Positions 43,823-52,185 of a stretch of DNA of 64,000 bases are shown here, in pieces. The translations under genes were made by a program, and so were the position numbers. The first letter of the stretch is position 1; every line of letters starts with the position of its first letter. Source of the DNA: Alkalihalobacillus sp. YIM B00296 (lineage in GTDB: Bacteria; Bacillota; Bacilli; Bacillales; Fictibacillaceae); assembly GCF_020179385.1 (NCBI RefSeq), contig NZ_JAIBLJ010000010.1, positions 1 through 64,000 on the forward strand. Direction: 5' to 3'. Below the pieces are notes generated by a model. The model searched no databases, was not told the DNA's origin, and saw only the letters and a list, made by a program, of their open reading frames with translations.

Positions 43823-44286
43823 GAAAAGCGTAAACGCCCTGTTCAGCCACGAAGGGCACTGGAAGTCCGACGAGGAGGCTGTCGCCGCCGCAGGAGGAAT
43901 GAAGTGATCCAATGGGTTGGGCGTTGGAGCTAGACATTAAGAAAAGCATAAACGCCCTGATCAGCCACGAAGGGCACTGGAAGTCCGACGAGGAGGCTGT
44001 TGCCGCCGCAGGAGGACTGAAGTGATCCAATGGGTTGGGCGTTGGAGCTAGACATTCAGAAAAGCATAAACGCCCTGATCAGCCACGAAGGGCACTGGAA
44101 GTCCGACGAGGAGGCTGTTTCCGCCACAGGAGGACTGAAGTGATCCAAGGGCGTTGGAGCTAGACAATAAGAAAAGCGTAAACGCCCTGTTCAGCCACGA
44201 AGGGCACTGGAAGTCCGACGAGGAGGCTGTTTCCGCCACAGGAGGACTGAAGTGATCCAAGGGGTTGGGCGTTGGAGCTAGACATT
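43823..44286. repeat. Tandem array of four family B repeats
   Basis: Four copies start with GAAAAGCRTAAACGCCCTG at 43823, 43941, 44059 and 44171 (periods 118, 118 and 112 bp) and end with GGAGCTAGACA. Internal words include CCACGAAGGGCACTGG, AGTCCGACGAGGAGGCTG and CGCAGGAGGA. Copy 3 lacks a short TGGGTTGG piece. Single diverged copies lie at 24421 and inside 36822-36990. Open frames across the array are incidental. Confidence 0.92.
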
Positions 44287-44324
44287 CCTTTATCGAAAGA
44301 AATCATTATACTTTCTTATCTTTT

Positions 44325-44362
44325 AAAGAAAGGAGCTGATCAAGTTCAGCTCCTTCTTTTTT
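44325..44362. terminator. Terminator overlapping the 3' end of the VanZ gene
   Basis: AAAGAAAGGAGCTGA / TCAGCTCCTTCTTTTTTT, 12-15 bp stem. The hairpin includes the last codons and stop of the vanZ-like gene. Confidence 0.85.
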
Positions 44363-44825
44363 TGAAATTCCTCTCATATATCCTATAGAAAAACGCGATT
44401 ATTTTATAAACAATCAATCCTGTCAATCCACCTAATCCATTCAACAATATATCGTCTATATCAAAAATTCGGTTGGCGTAATAGAATTGCAGCAGTTCGA
44501 TCAAACCGCTCACCCCGAAGGAGATGAAGAACATCTTCCTAAAAGAATCAAGCCATCGGAACATCAACGGCAACAAAAAGCCTAACGGCATGAACAATAG
44601 TAGATTACCGATTACATTTTTGAAGATCAGCCAATAGTTCCCGCTTCGCCACATCAATCGGATGCTATCGAGCAGGACCAGATTAAAGGATTTTCCATAA
44701 ACGTAATAGTTGAAGGTGAACAAAGTAGAATAGATCAGAACTGCTAAATAACAGATAAATAGGATCGCGCCTATCCATCGCCACTTCATCCGAGCATATT
44801 CTCTTGTTGCTTTTTGTATCTGCAT
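44346..44825 (-). CDS. VanZ family membrane protein
   Basis: A 159-residue protein with four helices. The VanZ pattern is present: LLFMPLGFLLPLMFRWLDSFRK, GLIELLQFYYANRIFDIDDILLNGLGGLTGLIVY. The first helix follows a basic N-terminus. The start at 44825 has AAGGAG 9 nt upstream; the frame is open 10 more codons. The VanZ family is named from teicoplanin resistance, but most members have no known role. Confidence 0.88.
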   Translation of the reverse strand: MQIQKATREYARMKWRWIGAILFICYLAVLIYSTLFTFNYYVYGKSFNLVLLDSIRLMWRSGNYWLIFKNVIGNLLLFMPLGFLLPLMFRWLDSFRKMFFISFGVSGLIELLQFYYANRIFDIDDILLNGLGGLTGLIVYKIIAFFYRIYERNFKKRRS

Positions 44826-45374
44826 AATTCTGTGCTCCTTTGTTCTACCCTTCACAAAACTAGGAATAGTGTACCATATAAAGAAAATTTGACATAGCCA
44901 AGCTTTTGGCGAAGGTTGAGCTAATACTGAAGAAAGGATGTCTTTAAGAGTAAAAAACAGGGACTTGCTGTACTAGTCTATGACCGCATGACTGTTTTTA
45001 GGCTCTAAATCTTCAAGTAATCAGCTAAAAAGAAGCTAAATCCTTTGATTTTACTGTAAAAATAGAGGTAGGCACTAAACTACATCATCTACAAAAGTGC
45101 CTGGTTGAACTACAACCTTAAAAATAAAACTGATTCTTCAACATACAAAAAAAGTCACCTTGCTTCAAGTGAGGTACTTTTTACTCACAACATTCGTGCA
45201 TTGCTACAAACTGCGACCGTAGGTGTGAACAAAAAGACCTATGCCCAAAACAAACTGACCCTTACATCATAGAACCTTATCTACAAAATTAGCGCTCAAA
45301 TGCCCTTTCCAAAAATGAACGGAATTCCTCAACTCGAACTTTCATCCATTCAGCCCAATAGCATTCACCAATGA
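44826..45374. other. Gene-free 550-bp interval with decayed repeats
   Basis: It holds a copy of the AAGCCAAGC/TGAGC repeat (44888-44932), a degenerate GTGCCTGG unit with inverted GGCACT/AGTGCC (45068-45108), and an isolated hairpin AAAAAGTCACCT / AGGTACTTTTT (45148-45183) that looks like an orphan terminator. I see no Shine-Dalgarno plus frame in it. Confidence 0.6.
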
Positions 45375-46199
45375 TCAGATATTTTTCTGGAGTTCATTGA
45401 TTGTCGCATTTATTTCACCCCCGATGATGAGCATCAGCCCTGAAACATAAAACCAAAGCATCAAGACAATGACACCGCCAAGACTTCCATAAGTGGCACT
45501 AAAATTCGCAAAATTATTGACGTAAAAAGAAAATGCCCAGGATACGAACTGCCAACCAACTGTGGCTATAACAGCTCCGATCCAGACATTCTTTACCCTT
45601 AAACGTTTGTTCGGTGCAACAAAATAGATAATTGTGATGACGCACACAATAACGAGCGTACTAAGTACCCATCTGAGAGCATTCCATATCGCTTCCCAGT
45701 GGGGGAGTCCGAGATATCCGAATATATGGCCGATCATCTGGCCGAAAACCGGAAGAGCCATAGCAACGAATATGATAAGCAGCATGCCGAGCGTCAACAT
45801 CATCGCAACTGCTCTTGCAACGATGAAATTTCTGCTTTCCGCAACATCATAAGCTTGATTCAAGGCCCTGATCACAGCATTCATGCCATTAGAAGCGGTC
45901 CATAGTGTAGCGATGATCCCGACTGAAAGGATCGCTCCACCCTGATTATTGATGATTTCCGTATTCTCTTTGACGATATTCATCAACTCTGGCGGTCCAT
46001 AGAGTTGGATAAAGGTAAACAATCGATTATGGTCCAGGATTGTCGTGAGGATCGTTACCGTAACAATCAGAAATGGGAAAAGTGACAGCAGAAAATAAAA
46101 AGCAAGCTGTGCTGCTAAATCGGTTACACCGTCATCTTGTATCCGTCGGAATAAATCCTTCCAGAATATCTTTTTCGATGGCTGCTTCAATCTTTCCAC
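45375..46199 (-). CDS. yfkH: YihY/BrkB family membrane protein (YfkH type)
   Basis: A 274-residue protein with about six helices. Family hallmarks are LAAQLAFYFLLSLFPFLIVTVTIL, GAILSVGIIATLWTASNGMNAVIRALNQAYDV, and FVNNFANFSATYGSLGGVIVLMLWFYVSGLMLIIGGEIN-like sequence at the end. The third of three consecutive GTG codons (46199) follows GGGGGA at a proper distance and gives the size of B. subtilis YfkH; the frame is open to 46238. Often called ribonuclease BN by old mistake; function unknown. Confidence 0.9.
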   Translation of the reverse strand: MERLKQPSKKIFWKDLFRRIQDDGVTDLAAQLAFYFLLSLFPFLIVTVTILTTILDHNRLFTFIQLYGPPELMNIVKENTEIINNQGGAILSVGIIATLWTASNGMNAVIRALNQAYDVAESRNFIVARAVAMMLTLGMLLIIFVAMALPVFGQMIGHIFGYLGLPHWEAIWNALRWVLSTLVIVCVITIIYFVAPNKRLRVKNVWIGAVIATVGWQFVSWAFSFYVNNFANFSATYGSLGGVIVLMLWFYVSGLMLIIGGEINATINELQKNI

Positions 46200-46292
46200 C
46201 ACCACTCCCCCCAATCCATAGACTTTATAAAGAAGCAACCTTTGTCTGTTATTTCTGAACCAAGCTAGAATGCTCGGTTCATGGACCTAATT

Positions 46293-46760
46293 TTAATATT
46301 TATTTTCGTCATGGTCAGGTATGTCCGTTAATTCCTTCCCAGCTTCTCTCACTTTGCCAGAAACATCTCTCAGCTCTCCGCCAACCTCTTTCATGCTGGA
46401 AAACGTCTCGACAGAATGCTGGCGAACTTCGTCAACTTTCTGGATGACTTCTCTCACTTCACTGGATAAATCATTCAACGCTTTTGATGTAGTGTCCATC
46501 GTATGCTTTACAGTATCCATGATGACCGATGGATCTTCCCTTACTGTCCTATATAGGGATGTTGTCTGGTCCTTTATTCTTGCTGACCTCGTCTGGACAT
46601 TTTTACGAGTGTTCTTATCGATCAACGCTGCAATGCCTCCGACAACTGCTCCGATCAGGATTCCTTTCCAAAGGAAAGAGCCCTCTTTCTTTTGATTCAT
46701 ACTAACTGGTGCGGCTTGGTTGACTTTTTGTTGATCTGGTGTGTACACAGATTGAGCCAT
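46293..46760 (-). CDS. YtxH/gas-vesicle-P-like stress protein
   Basis: A 155-residue protein. A disordered N-terminus is followed by one glycine-rich helix (LWKGILIGAVVGGIAALID) and a long amphipathic helical tail (TRKNVQTRSARIKDQ, VREVIQKVDEVRQHSVETF), the YtxH-like layout. AAGGAG precedes the ATG. A sigma-B-like promoter lies upstream, divergent from that of the YmgE-type gene. Probably a general-stress membrane-associated protein. Confidence 0.78.
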   Translation of the reverse strand: MAQSVYTPDQQKVNQAAPVSMNQKKEGSFLWKGILIGAVVGGIAALIDKNTRKNVQTRSARIKDQTTSLYRTVREDPSVIMDTVKHTMDTTSKALNDLSSEVREVIQKVDEVRQHSVETFSSMKEVGGELRDVSGKVREAGKELTDIPDHDENKY

Positions 46761-46800
46761 AAATGATCTCTCCTTTTTTTATTGTTGAATAATAGTTAAT

Positions 46801-46827
46801 TTCCCCTGTTCTCGAAAAACCAAAACA
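46801..46827 (-). promoter_or_regulatory. Sigma-B-like promoter of the YtxH-type gene
   Basis: On the minus strand GTTTTG (46827-46822), 15-nt spacer, GGGAAA (46806-46801), fitting GTTTWW-N12-15-GGGWAW. Confidence 0.5.
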
Positions 46828-46841
46828 TCTGGAGAAAATTG

Positions 46842-46867
46842 TTTAGAGAATTTTTTGGCAGGGTATG
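46842..46867 (+). promoter_or_regulatory. Sigma-B promoter of the GlsB/YmgE-type gene
   Basis: GTTTAG (46842-46847), 14-nt spacer, GGGTAT (46862-46867); the -10 is a perfect sigma-B match. The gene product is a stress-family membrane protein, which fits. Confidence 0.75.
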
Positions 46868-46913
46868 AAAAATTATAAATATAAAACTAAAAATCAAAAG
46901 GAGGAAGAGCCAT

Positions 46914-47177
46914 ATGTCATTTATTTGGACCTTGATCATAGGCGGTATCATCGGTTGGTTAGCGGGCCTTATCGTCGGACGGGATGTACCTGGAGGCATC
47001 ATCGGAAATATCATTGCCGGGATTATCGGGGCATGGCTTGGTACATTACTACTCGGTTCATGGGGACCTTCTCTTGGAGGTCTGGCATTAATACCGGCGC
47101 TGATTGGTGCCATTATCGTCGTCCTCTTGCTGAGTATGATCATGAAACGGACAAGAAGGCCAAGTCGACATCATTGA
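46914..47177 (+). CDS. GlsB/YeaQ/YmgE family stress membrane protein
   Basis: An 87-residue protein with three Gly-rich helices (LIIGGIIGWLAGLIVGRDVPGGIIGNIIAG-type transglycosylase-associated pattern) and a basic tail ending RRPSRHH. The family is induced by stress in many bacteria; the molecular role is unclear. AAGGAGGAAG lies 7 nt before the ATG and a sigma-B promoter lies about 45 nt upstream. Confidence 0.92.
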   Translation: MSFIWTLIIGGIIGWLAGLIVGRDVPGGIIGNIIAGIIGAWLGTLLLGSWGPSLGGLALIPALIGAIIVVLLLSMIMKRTRRPSRHH

Positions 47178-47190
47178 CCAAAAAAATTCA

Positions 47191-47228
47191 TAGCTGAGAT
47201 CGGCTCATCAAAAGAGTCGGTCTCTTTT
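47191..47228 (+). terminator. Terminator after the YmgE-type gene
   Basis: GAGATCGGCTC / GAGTCGGTCTC TTTTC, stem with a short T-run; it overlaps the 3' end of the convergent phosphatase-like gene. Confidence 0.7.
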
Positions 47229-47672
47229 CATTTTCTGTTTGATGAAATGTTCACAACCGATTGTGATCAATTTGAATGCTTCATTAAATTCACCGGTCAT
47301 GTAAGGATCCGGTATATCGCCCTCTTTTTGATCGACAACAAAATCAAGGAGCCTTACGATTGTTCCTGTCTGACCCATTCCAGCCAGACGATGCAATTCA
47401 CCTACAGTTTCAGCATCCATGGCAAGGATAAAATTAAATGTCTCCAGTTCCTCTACTCTGACCTTCCTGCTTTCTTTTTGATCAAAGGGAATTTTTTTAT
47501 CGGTTAAAAATTGAACCGTTTCTTCATGGGGAAATTCATCCACATGCCAATCTCTCACGGCTGCTGTATCAACTGCAATCTGAAGCCCCTCCTTCTTGCA
47601 CTTTTCCTTTAATACCGCTTCTGCGATCGGAGCTCGGCAAATTCCGCCAAGAGAAACAAATAGGACCCTCAT
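47208..47672 (-). CDS. LMW protein-tyrosine-phosphatase-like protein with Ser for the catalytic Cys
   Basis: A 154-residue protein of the low-molecular-weight phosphatase fold, in the place of B. subtilis yfkJ. Known family members have the P-loop CxGNxCRS near the N-terminus; here it reads FVSLGGICRAP, so the nucleophile Cys is Ser (codon TCT) and the Asn is Gly. The general-acid loop DPY (residues 136-138) and the FNFILAMDAE and RLLDFV segments remain. By family knowledge the enzyme should be unable to form the phosphocysteine intermediate; it may be a phosphotyrosine-binding pseudoenzyme. The frame is intact, with no sign of decay. Confidence 0.85.
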   Translation of the reverse strand: MRVLFVSLGGICRAPIAEAVLKEKCKKEGLQIAVDTAAVRDWHVDEFPHEETVQFLTDKKIPFDQKESRKVRVEELETFNFILAMDAETVGELHRLAGMGQTGTIVRLLDFVVDQKEGDIPDPYMTGEFNEAFKLITIGCEHFIKQKMKRDRLF

Positions 47673-47829
47673 CCTTTACACTTCCCCTTCTATGAATTCA
47701 TATTTGTTATTGTATCAAAAGTCGATTTTTTATGAGGTTGTCCAACATTTTCTTATAAGTAAAAAGGCATGTTTCCCTCTTGTGTAGAATATTAAAATAG
47801 TAGCCATATTAGATAGGAGGACAAACACA

Positions 47830-49185
47830 ATGACGCAGTTTGAAGATTTTTTAGGGCAAGTGAGCGGTTGGGTATGGGGGCCCTGGCTCCTCGTATTACT
47901 CGTGGGGACTGGTATTTTCCTGACATTCCGACTCAGTTTCTTACAGTTTTCATTATTACCTTATTCCTTAAAACTTGCTTTTTCCAAAAAGCAGGACAAA
48001 AAGTCTGAAGGGGATATTTCACACTTCCAGGCCCTGATGACAGCTTTAGCAGCTACGATCGGTACAGGTAATATCGCCGGGGTTGCAACGGCTGTATTCA
48101 TCGGTGGTCCAGGCGCCGTCCTCTGGATGTGGCTCAGTGCCCTGTTCGGTATGGCGACAAAGTATGCCGAAGCGATTTTAGCTGTAAAATACCGAGTCAA
48201 AAACAAGAATGGGGAAATGTCCGGCGGTCCGATGTACTACTTGGACAAAGGATTGAATGCAAAGTGGCTTGGTGTCCTGTTTGCCTTTTTCGGTGCCTTT
48301 GCCGCATTCGGAATCGGGAACATGGTCCAATCCAACTCGGTTGCGGATGCAGTCCAGACGACTTTTAATGTTCCCGGCTGGGTGACAGGCTTGATCTTGA
48401 TGGTCTTGACTGGTCTCGTTATTCTTGGTGGTATCAAGAGTATAGGCCGTGTTGTTGCTTACTTGGTTCCATTTATGGCTCTCTTTTATGTCGTCGGTGG
48501 ACTTGTGATCTTATTCATGAACCTTGATCTCGTCCCCGGTGCTGTCGGCTTGATCTTCAGTGATGCCTTTACAGGAGAAGCTGTTGCGGGTGGTGCACTA
48601 GGTGCAGTCATTCGTTGGGGTGTGGCTCGTGGAGTGTTCTCGAACGAAGCTGGTTTAGGTTCAGCACCGATTGCGGCTGCGGCTGCAAAAACGGACTACC
48701 CGGCACGCCAAGCACTGGTATCGATGACACAGGTATTCATCGATACGATCGTTGTCTGTTCGATCACTGGAATCACGCTCGTCATGGGTGATATGTATCA
48801 AGGTGATCTGAATGGTGCTGCACTTACAACAGAAACATTCAGAAGCTTCCTTGGCGCACCAGGTGCCTTTATCGTAACGATCGGTATCATTCTGTTTGCA
48901 TATTCGACTGTTTTAGGATGGTCCTATTACGGCGAAAAATGTTTTTCGTACCTTTTTGGAGACAATTCAGTGAAGTATTATAGATTATTGTTTGTGCTAG
49001 CAGTCTTTGTCGGGACAATTGTTTCTCTTAATGTTGTCTGGGCACTGGCGGATATCTTCAACGGTTTGATGGCGCTCCCGAACTTGATCGGACTTCTCGG
49101 TTTATCGGGTGTGGTCGTTGCCGAAACGAAGAGATTCCTTGCTGTGAAAAAACAAGAACAAAAGCAAACCTCACAATCAGCATAA
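47830..49185 (+). CDS. Alanine/glycine:cation symporter (AGCS family)
   Basis: A 451-residue sodium/alanine (or glycine) symporter with about 11 helices. Family signature segments are FQALMTALAATIGTGNIAGVATA, GGPGAVLWMWLSALFGMATKYAEA, and RGVFSNEAGLGSAPIAAAAAKT. AGGAGGAC precedes the ATG and a strong terminator follows. It imports small neutral amino acids with Na+. Confidence 0.95.
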   Translation: MTQFEDFLGQVSGWVWGPWLLVLLVGTGIFLTFRLSFLQFSLLPYSLKLAFSKKQDKKSEGDISHFQALMTALAATIGTGNIAGVATAVFIGGPGAVLWMWLSALFGMATKYAEAILAVKYRVKNKNGEMSGGPMYYLDKGLNAKWLGVLFAFFGAFAAFGIGNMVQSNSVADAVQTTFNVPGWVTGLILMVLTGLVILGGIKSIGRVVAYLVPFMALFYVVGGLVILFMNLDLVPGAVGLIFSDAFTGEAVAGGALGAVIRWGVARGVFSNEAGLGSAPIAAAAAKTDYPARQALVSMTQVFIDTIVVCSITGITLVMGDMYQGDLNGAALTTETFRSFLGAPGAFIVTIGIILFAYSTVLGWSYYGEKCFSYLFGDNSVKYYRLLFVLAVFVGTIVSLNVVWALADIFNGLMALPNLIGLLGLSGVVVAETKRFLAVKKQEQKQTSQSA

Positions 49186-49194
49186 GATAAATGA

Positions 49195-49235
49195 AGAAGA
49201 CCCAATGGGCGTAAATGCCATTTGGGTCTTTTATG
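49195..49235 (+). terminator. Terminator after the AGCS gene
   Basis: AAGACCCAAATGG-type stem: AGACCCAA..GG / CC..TTGGGTCTTTTAT, just after the stop. Confidence 0.85.
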
Positions 49236-49247
49236 TGGTTCCATATG

Positions 49248-49350
49248 CCAAATCACCGATAAATTTTGGATTTGCACCGTTAAAAATTGGATTTGCTACG
49301 ATAAACTCCAGATTTGCACCGATAAAATCCAGATTTGCTACCAAATATCC
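49248..49350. repeat. Degenerate 21-bp tandem repeat, locus 2
   Basis: Four to five units of ATTTGCACCGATAAAATCCAG type, period 21 bp, follow a terminator. This is the same unit and the same setting as at 25665-25785. In one frame it reads as a seven-residue repeat (FAPLKIG, FATINSR, FAPIKSR). Confidence 0.75.
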
Positions 49351-49401
49351 GAACTCCCGAAAATGGAAGGACGAACCCTACTGGATGAGTCCTTCCTATA
49401 A

Positions 49402-49803
49402 TCAACCTTCGATTACTTTTACATAGTAGTTGCGTGTCCGAGGTCCATCAAATTCACAGAAATAGATACCTTGCCATGTTCCAAGGATCGGTTTCCCATC
49501 CTCAATGATCACTATTTGTGAGCTTCCAACCGTACTCGCTTTTAAATGAGATGCAGAATTCCCTTCAGCGTGTCTATATTTTTCATGTTCCCAAGGATAG
49601 ACTTCATTCAACCTCATCAACATATCGTGCTTCACATCGGGATCCGCATTTTCGTTAATGGTGATTCCTGCAGTTGTATGGGCGCAATAGATATAAGCAA
49701 CCCCATTGGTAATCCCGCTTTTTTTGATCAGGTCCTTTACCGTGGACGTCACGTCAAGCATATCATCATGGCTATTTGTTTGGATGGACTGTTTATAGAG
49801 CAT
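49402..49803 (-). CDS. yjbQ: YjbQ family (UPF0047) protein
   Basis: A 133-residue UPF0047 protein, sometimes named secondary thiamine-phosphate synthase because of in vitro activity. It has the family motif [23 protein letters not shown], then [13 protein letters not shown] and [23 protein letters not shown] lies upstream of the ATG at 49803. The gene starts 2 bp after the rsgA stop codon, so they form an operon. Confidence 0.9.
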   Translation of the reverse strand: MLYKQSIQTNSHDDMLDVTSTVKDLIKKSGITNGVAYIYCAHTTAGITINENADPDVKHDMLMRLNEVYPWEHEKYRHAEGNSASHLKASTVGSSQIVIIEDGKPILGTWQGIYFCEFDGPRTRNYYVKVIEG

Positions 49804-49805
49804 CG

Positions 49806-50855
49806 TTACCTCCTCATGCTTTTCGTAATCTTCTTCCATTTCGCTTTCTCTTCCAGCTTTGCTTTCTGGTCATTCTTCCGCTCCAGATAAGCAAGTTCAC
49901 GTTGTAACTTTTTATAGGAAACATACCTTTCTGCCGTCAATTCACCAGTGTCAATCGCTGTTTTCACGGCACATCCCGGTTCGTTCTCATGCTGACAGTC
50001 CCTGAACTTGCACACGTCAGCAAGTGCCTCCACATCCCCGAAGCTTTCGGATAACCCATCATTCGTATTCCACAATTGAAGCTCTCTCATACCAGGTGTG
50101 TCAATCATTGATCCTCCCTGTGGCAAAAGGAACAATTCCCTGTGGGTCGTTGTATGCTTCCCTTTATCATCGCCCTCACGGATTTCTTTCACCTTCTGTA
50201 TATCTGATCCGTATAACCGGTTCACCAAGGTCGATTTCCCTGCACCTGACGAACCGAGCAATGCCACTGTTTTACCTTCCGAAAGATAAGGTGTGAGCTC
50301 ATCAATCCCCTCGCCTGTTTCAGAGCTTATGATATGGACCGGAAGTCCGAAAGCCACTGTTTCTACATCGTTTACCCGTTCCTGGATATTTTCACACAAA
50401 TCCGCTTTACTGAGCACGATTACCGGGTTAGCTCCGCTTTCCCATGCCATCAATAGGTATCGCTCAATCCTTCTGACATTGAAATCCTTATTAAGTGCAT
50501 TTACTAGAAACACTGTATCGATATTCGTTGCGATGATCTGTTCTTCTGTTGTCACACCAGCAATCTTCCTGGAAAATTTACTGGTTCTCGGTAGGATGGC
50601 ATGAATTGTGGCTGCCCGATCATTTTCTCGGATCTGACACATAACCCAATCACCTACGGCCGGATAATCTTCACGCTCGGTAGCTTCAAAATTCATTTTA
50701 CCAGATATGGAGCCGAGGATTTCACCATGTTCTGTGAACAAGGTGTACATTCCCTTATGCTCTAACACAACTCTACCCGGCTCATAACCTTTATGGATCC
50801 ATTCGTTTGCTTGTTCAATACGTTCCTCATTAAATCCTAGTTGTTGTAAATTCAA
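49806..50855 (-). CDS. rsgA: Ribosome small-subunit-dependent GTPase RsgA
   Basis: A 349-residue circularly permuted GTPase that acts in late 30S maturation. An OB-fold N-terminal domain is followed by [16 protein letters not shown] (G4 region), the P-loop [25 protein letters not shown], and the C-terminal zinc finger [20 protein letters not shown] start at 50855 with GGAGG 8 nt upstream. It is a second-type, longer RsgA; location outside the usual prpC-prkC-rsgA cluster suggests it may be an additional copy. Confidence 0.93.
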   Translation of the reverse strand: MNLQQLGFNEERIEQANEWIHKGYEPGRVVLEHKGMYTLFTEHGEILGSISGKMNFEATEREDYPAVGDWVMCQIRENDRAATIHAILPRTSKFSRKIAGVTTEEQIIATNIDTVFLVNALNKDFNVRRIERYLLMAWESGANPVIVLSKADLCENIQERVNDVETVAFGLPVHIISSETGEGIDELTPYLSEGKTVALLGSSGAGKSTLVNRLYGSDIQKVKEIREGDDKGKHTTTHRELFLLPQGGSMIDTPGMRELQLWNTNDGLSESFGDVEALADVCKFRDCQHENEPGCAVKTAIDTGELTAERYVSYKKLQRELAYLERKNDQKAKLEEKAKWKKITKSMRR

Positions 50856-50894
50856 TTCGATTTCCTCCTATTTTTAAAAGAACATCATAATATA

Positions 50895-50972
50895 AAAAAC
50901 CACCGGAAAAATCACCCGATGGTTTGTTCAAACGATATAAAAAACCACAGGCCGTGCACAGCCCATGGATCC
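50895..50972 (-). terminator. Two tandem terminators upstream of rsgA
   Basis: On the minus strand CCATGGGC...GCCTGTGG TTTTTT and, further on, ACCATCGGG...CCGGTGG TTTTTT. Both would stop leftward transcription from the tadC remnant region. Confidence 0.65.
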
Positions 50973-51115
50973 GTTCAAAAATAGAAAGAAATCAAATAAT
51001 AACCGAGTAAACAATCACTGCCTGAAAGCGTCACGTCCTGTGACCAAGGCAGTACTAGCACGTGATGTGCGTCGAAAATTCACTGTTTATCATTTGGCTA
51101 CTTTTTTAGCATCCT
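50973..51115. repeat. Palindromic repeat element, family A copy 3
   Basis: GTTCAAAAATAG at the left and TTGGCTACTTTTTT at the right, with the internal words GCGTCACGTCC and ATTCACTGTTTATCATTTGG, correspond to the copies at 4471 and 13100. It is the most diverged copy. Confidence 0.55.
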
Positions 51116-51176
51116 TAATCAGGGGCTGTGCATCATATACAATTGCTGAGTCAACCATTCCATTGAATTTGTACAT
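51090..51176 (-). CDS. Possible 28-residue peptide downstream of the tadC remnant
   Basis: A small frame, starting MYKFNGMVDSAIVYD and ending KDAKKVAK, has a good Shine-Dalgarno (AAAGGAGG, 9 nt upstream). Its 3' third runs into the end of the family A repeat, so it may be a gene truncated by that element. In tad loci a small pilin gene often lies nearby, but this sequence lacks a pilin-like hydrophobic helix. Weak call. Confidence 0.3.
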   Translation of the reverse strand: MYKFNGMVDSAIVYDAQPLIKDAKKVAK

Positions 51177-51246
51177 AATACATAACCTCCTTTAAGTAAC
51201 CTTTAATCTGTTCCCATTATATGCTGTCCAGTCCAGAATGTAAATA

Positions 51247-52119
51247 TTATTTACTAAATGTTTCTATAAATTGGATGACAGCCGGTCCCAAAAGGACGAT
51301 AAACAAGCTTGGAAAAATGAACAATACAAGCGGGAAAAGCATTTTAACAGGTGCTTTCATGGCTTCTTCCTCCGCACGCTGCTTTCTTTGGTCCCGTACT
51401 TCCTCTGATTGTATTCGTAATACATTAACCATGCCTATCCCAAGCTTTTCTGCCTGCAGGATGCTGCTGATTACGATGTTAACTTCATCTACAGTCAAAC
51501 GATCCCTTACCCCTCGGAGTGCTTCCCTCCGTGTTTTCCCTAACCGGATTTCTTCTAGACAACGGTGGAATTCAGTCGATAAGACACCTTCTTTTTAAGA
51601 AACGACTTTACTGAGGGCTCCATCGAATCCAAGGCCTGCTTCAAGACTGACTGTCAGAAGATCTAATATATCCGGAAGTTCCCGTAATGCTGACTGTGCA
51701 CGGGCTTTTGTTTTACTCTTCAAATAATATGGAGATAGAGCTCCCCATCCTCCGGCCAAGAGGGGTATGACTATTAACAAACTAAAATGGATAATACGAT
51801 ACTCAAATGTAGTCATTCCTAACGAGCTTCCTGCTTGAAGTAATTTCAATTCAAGCTTTGGCTTGTTTCTTACTCTTCATCTTTTTCTTGTACCCTTTAC
51901 GGAAGTCCTTCCAAATCGGGGTTATTAATCGTATATATAACGGTTTGGCTGTTTCATCATCTTCGTAGTAGGGTTCACCTTCCTCATTACTGCCGATAAA
52001 AGCAGAGAGCCTACGTTTGATCGGTTGTTTTTTTCACTACGGTAAACATAAATGGAATAAAGAAATAACGTAACCGCAGCAAAAAAGGGTTCTAGTTAGG
52101 AAGAATTAAAATCAATCAT
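51247..52119 (-). pseudogene. Decayed tadC-like (type II secretion F-domain) gene
   Basis: Pieces in three frames rebuild one TadC/GspF-like protein: MIDFNSS, stop, LEPFFAAVTLFLYSIYVYRS, a frameshift in a run of seven A near 52035, RRLSAFIGSNEEGEPYYEDD to KKKMKSKKQAKA, a second frameshift near 51850, ELKLLQAGSSLGMTTFEY to ALSKVVS, a TAA at 51595-51597, then KEGVLSTEFHRCLEEIRLGKTRREAL to the end with two C-terminal helices. Two stops and two frameshifts mean it is dead. Neither tadA (CpaF) nor tadB remains nearby. It is a relic of a Flp/Tad pilus or secretion locus. Confidence 0.85.
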
Positions 52120-52149
52120 TCATTCGGGACTTACGGCTTTTTTAAAAAG

Positions 52150-52176
52150 TAAAAAACTCCCCGTTAATGGAGAGTC
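52150..52176 (-). terminator. Terminator after the GNAT gene at 52.2 kb
   Basis: On the minus strand ACTCTCC...GGGAGT TTTTTAC, about 10 nt past the stop. Confidence 0.75.
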
Positions 52177-52185
52177 AATTCATAA

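Noticed and set aside
43590-44260. Several open frames on the minus strand across the tandem repeats (MDHFSPPAAATASSS-type).
   Set aside because: They repeat because the DNA repeats, lack ribosome sites and partly lie antisense to ykuV.
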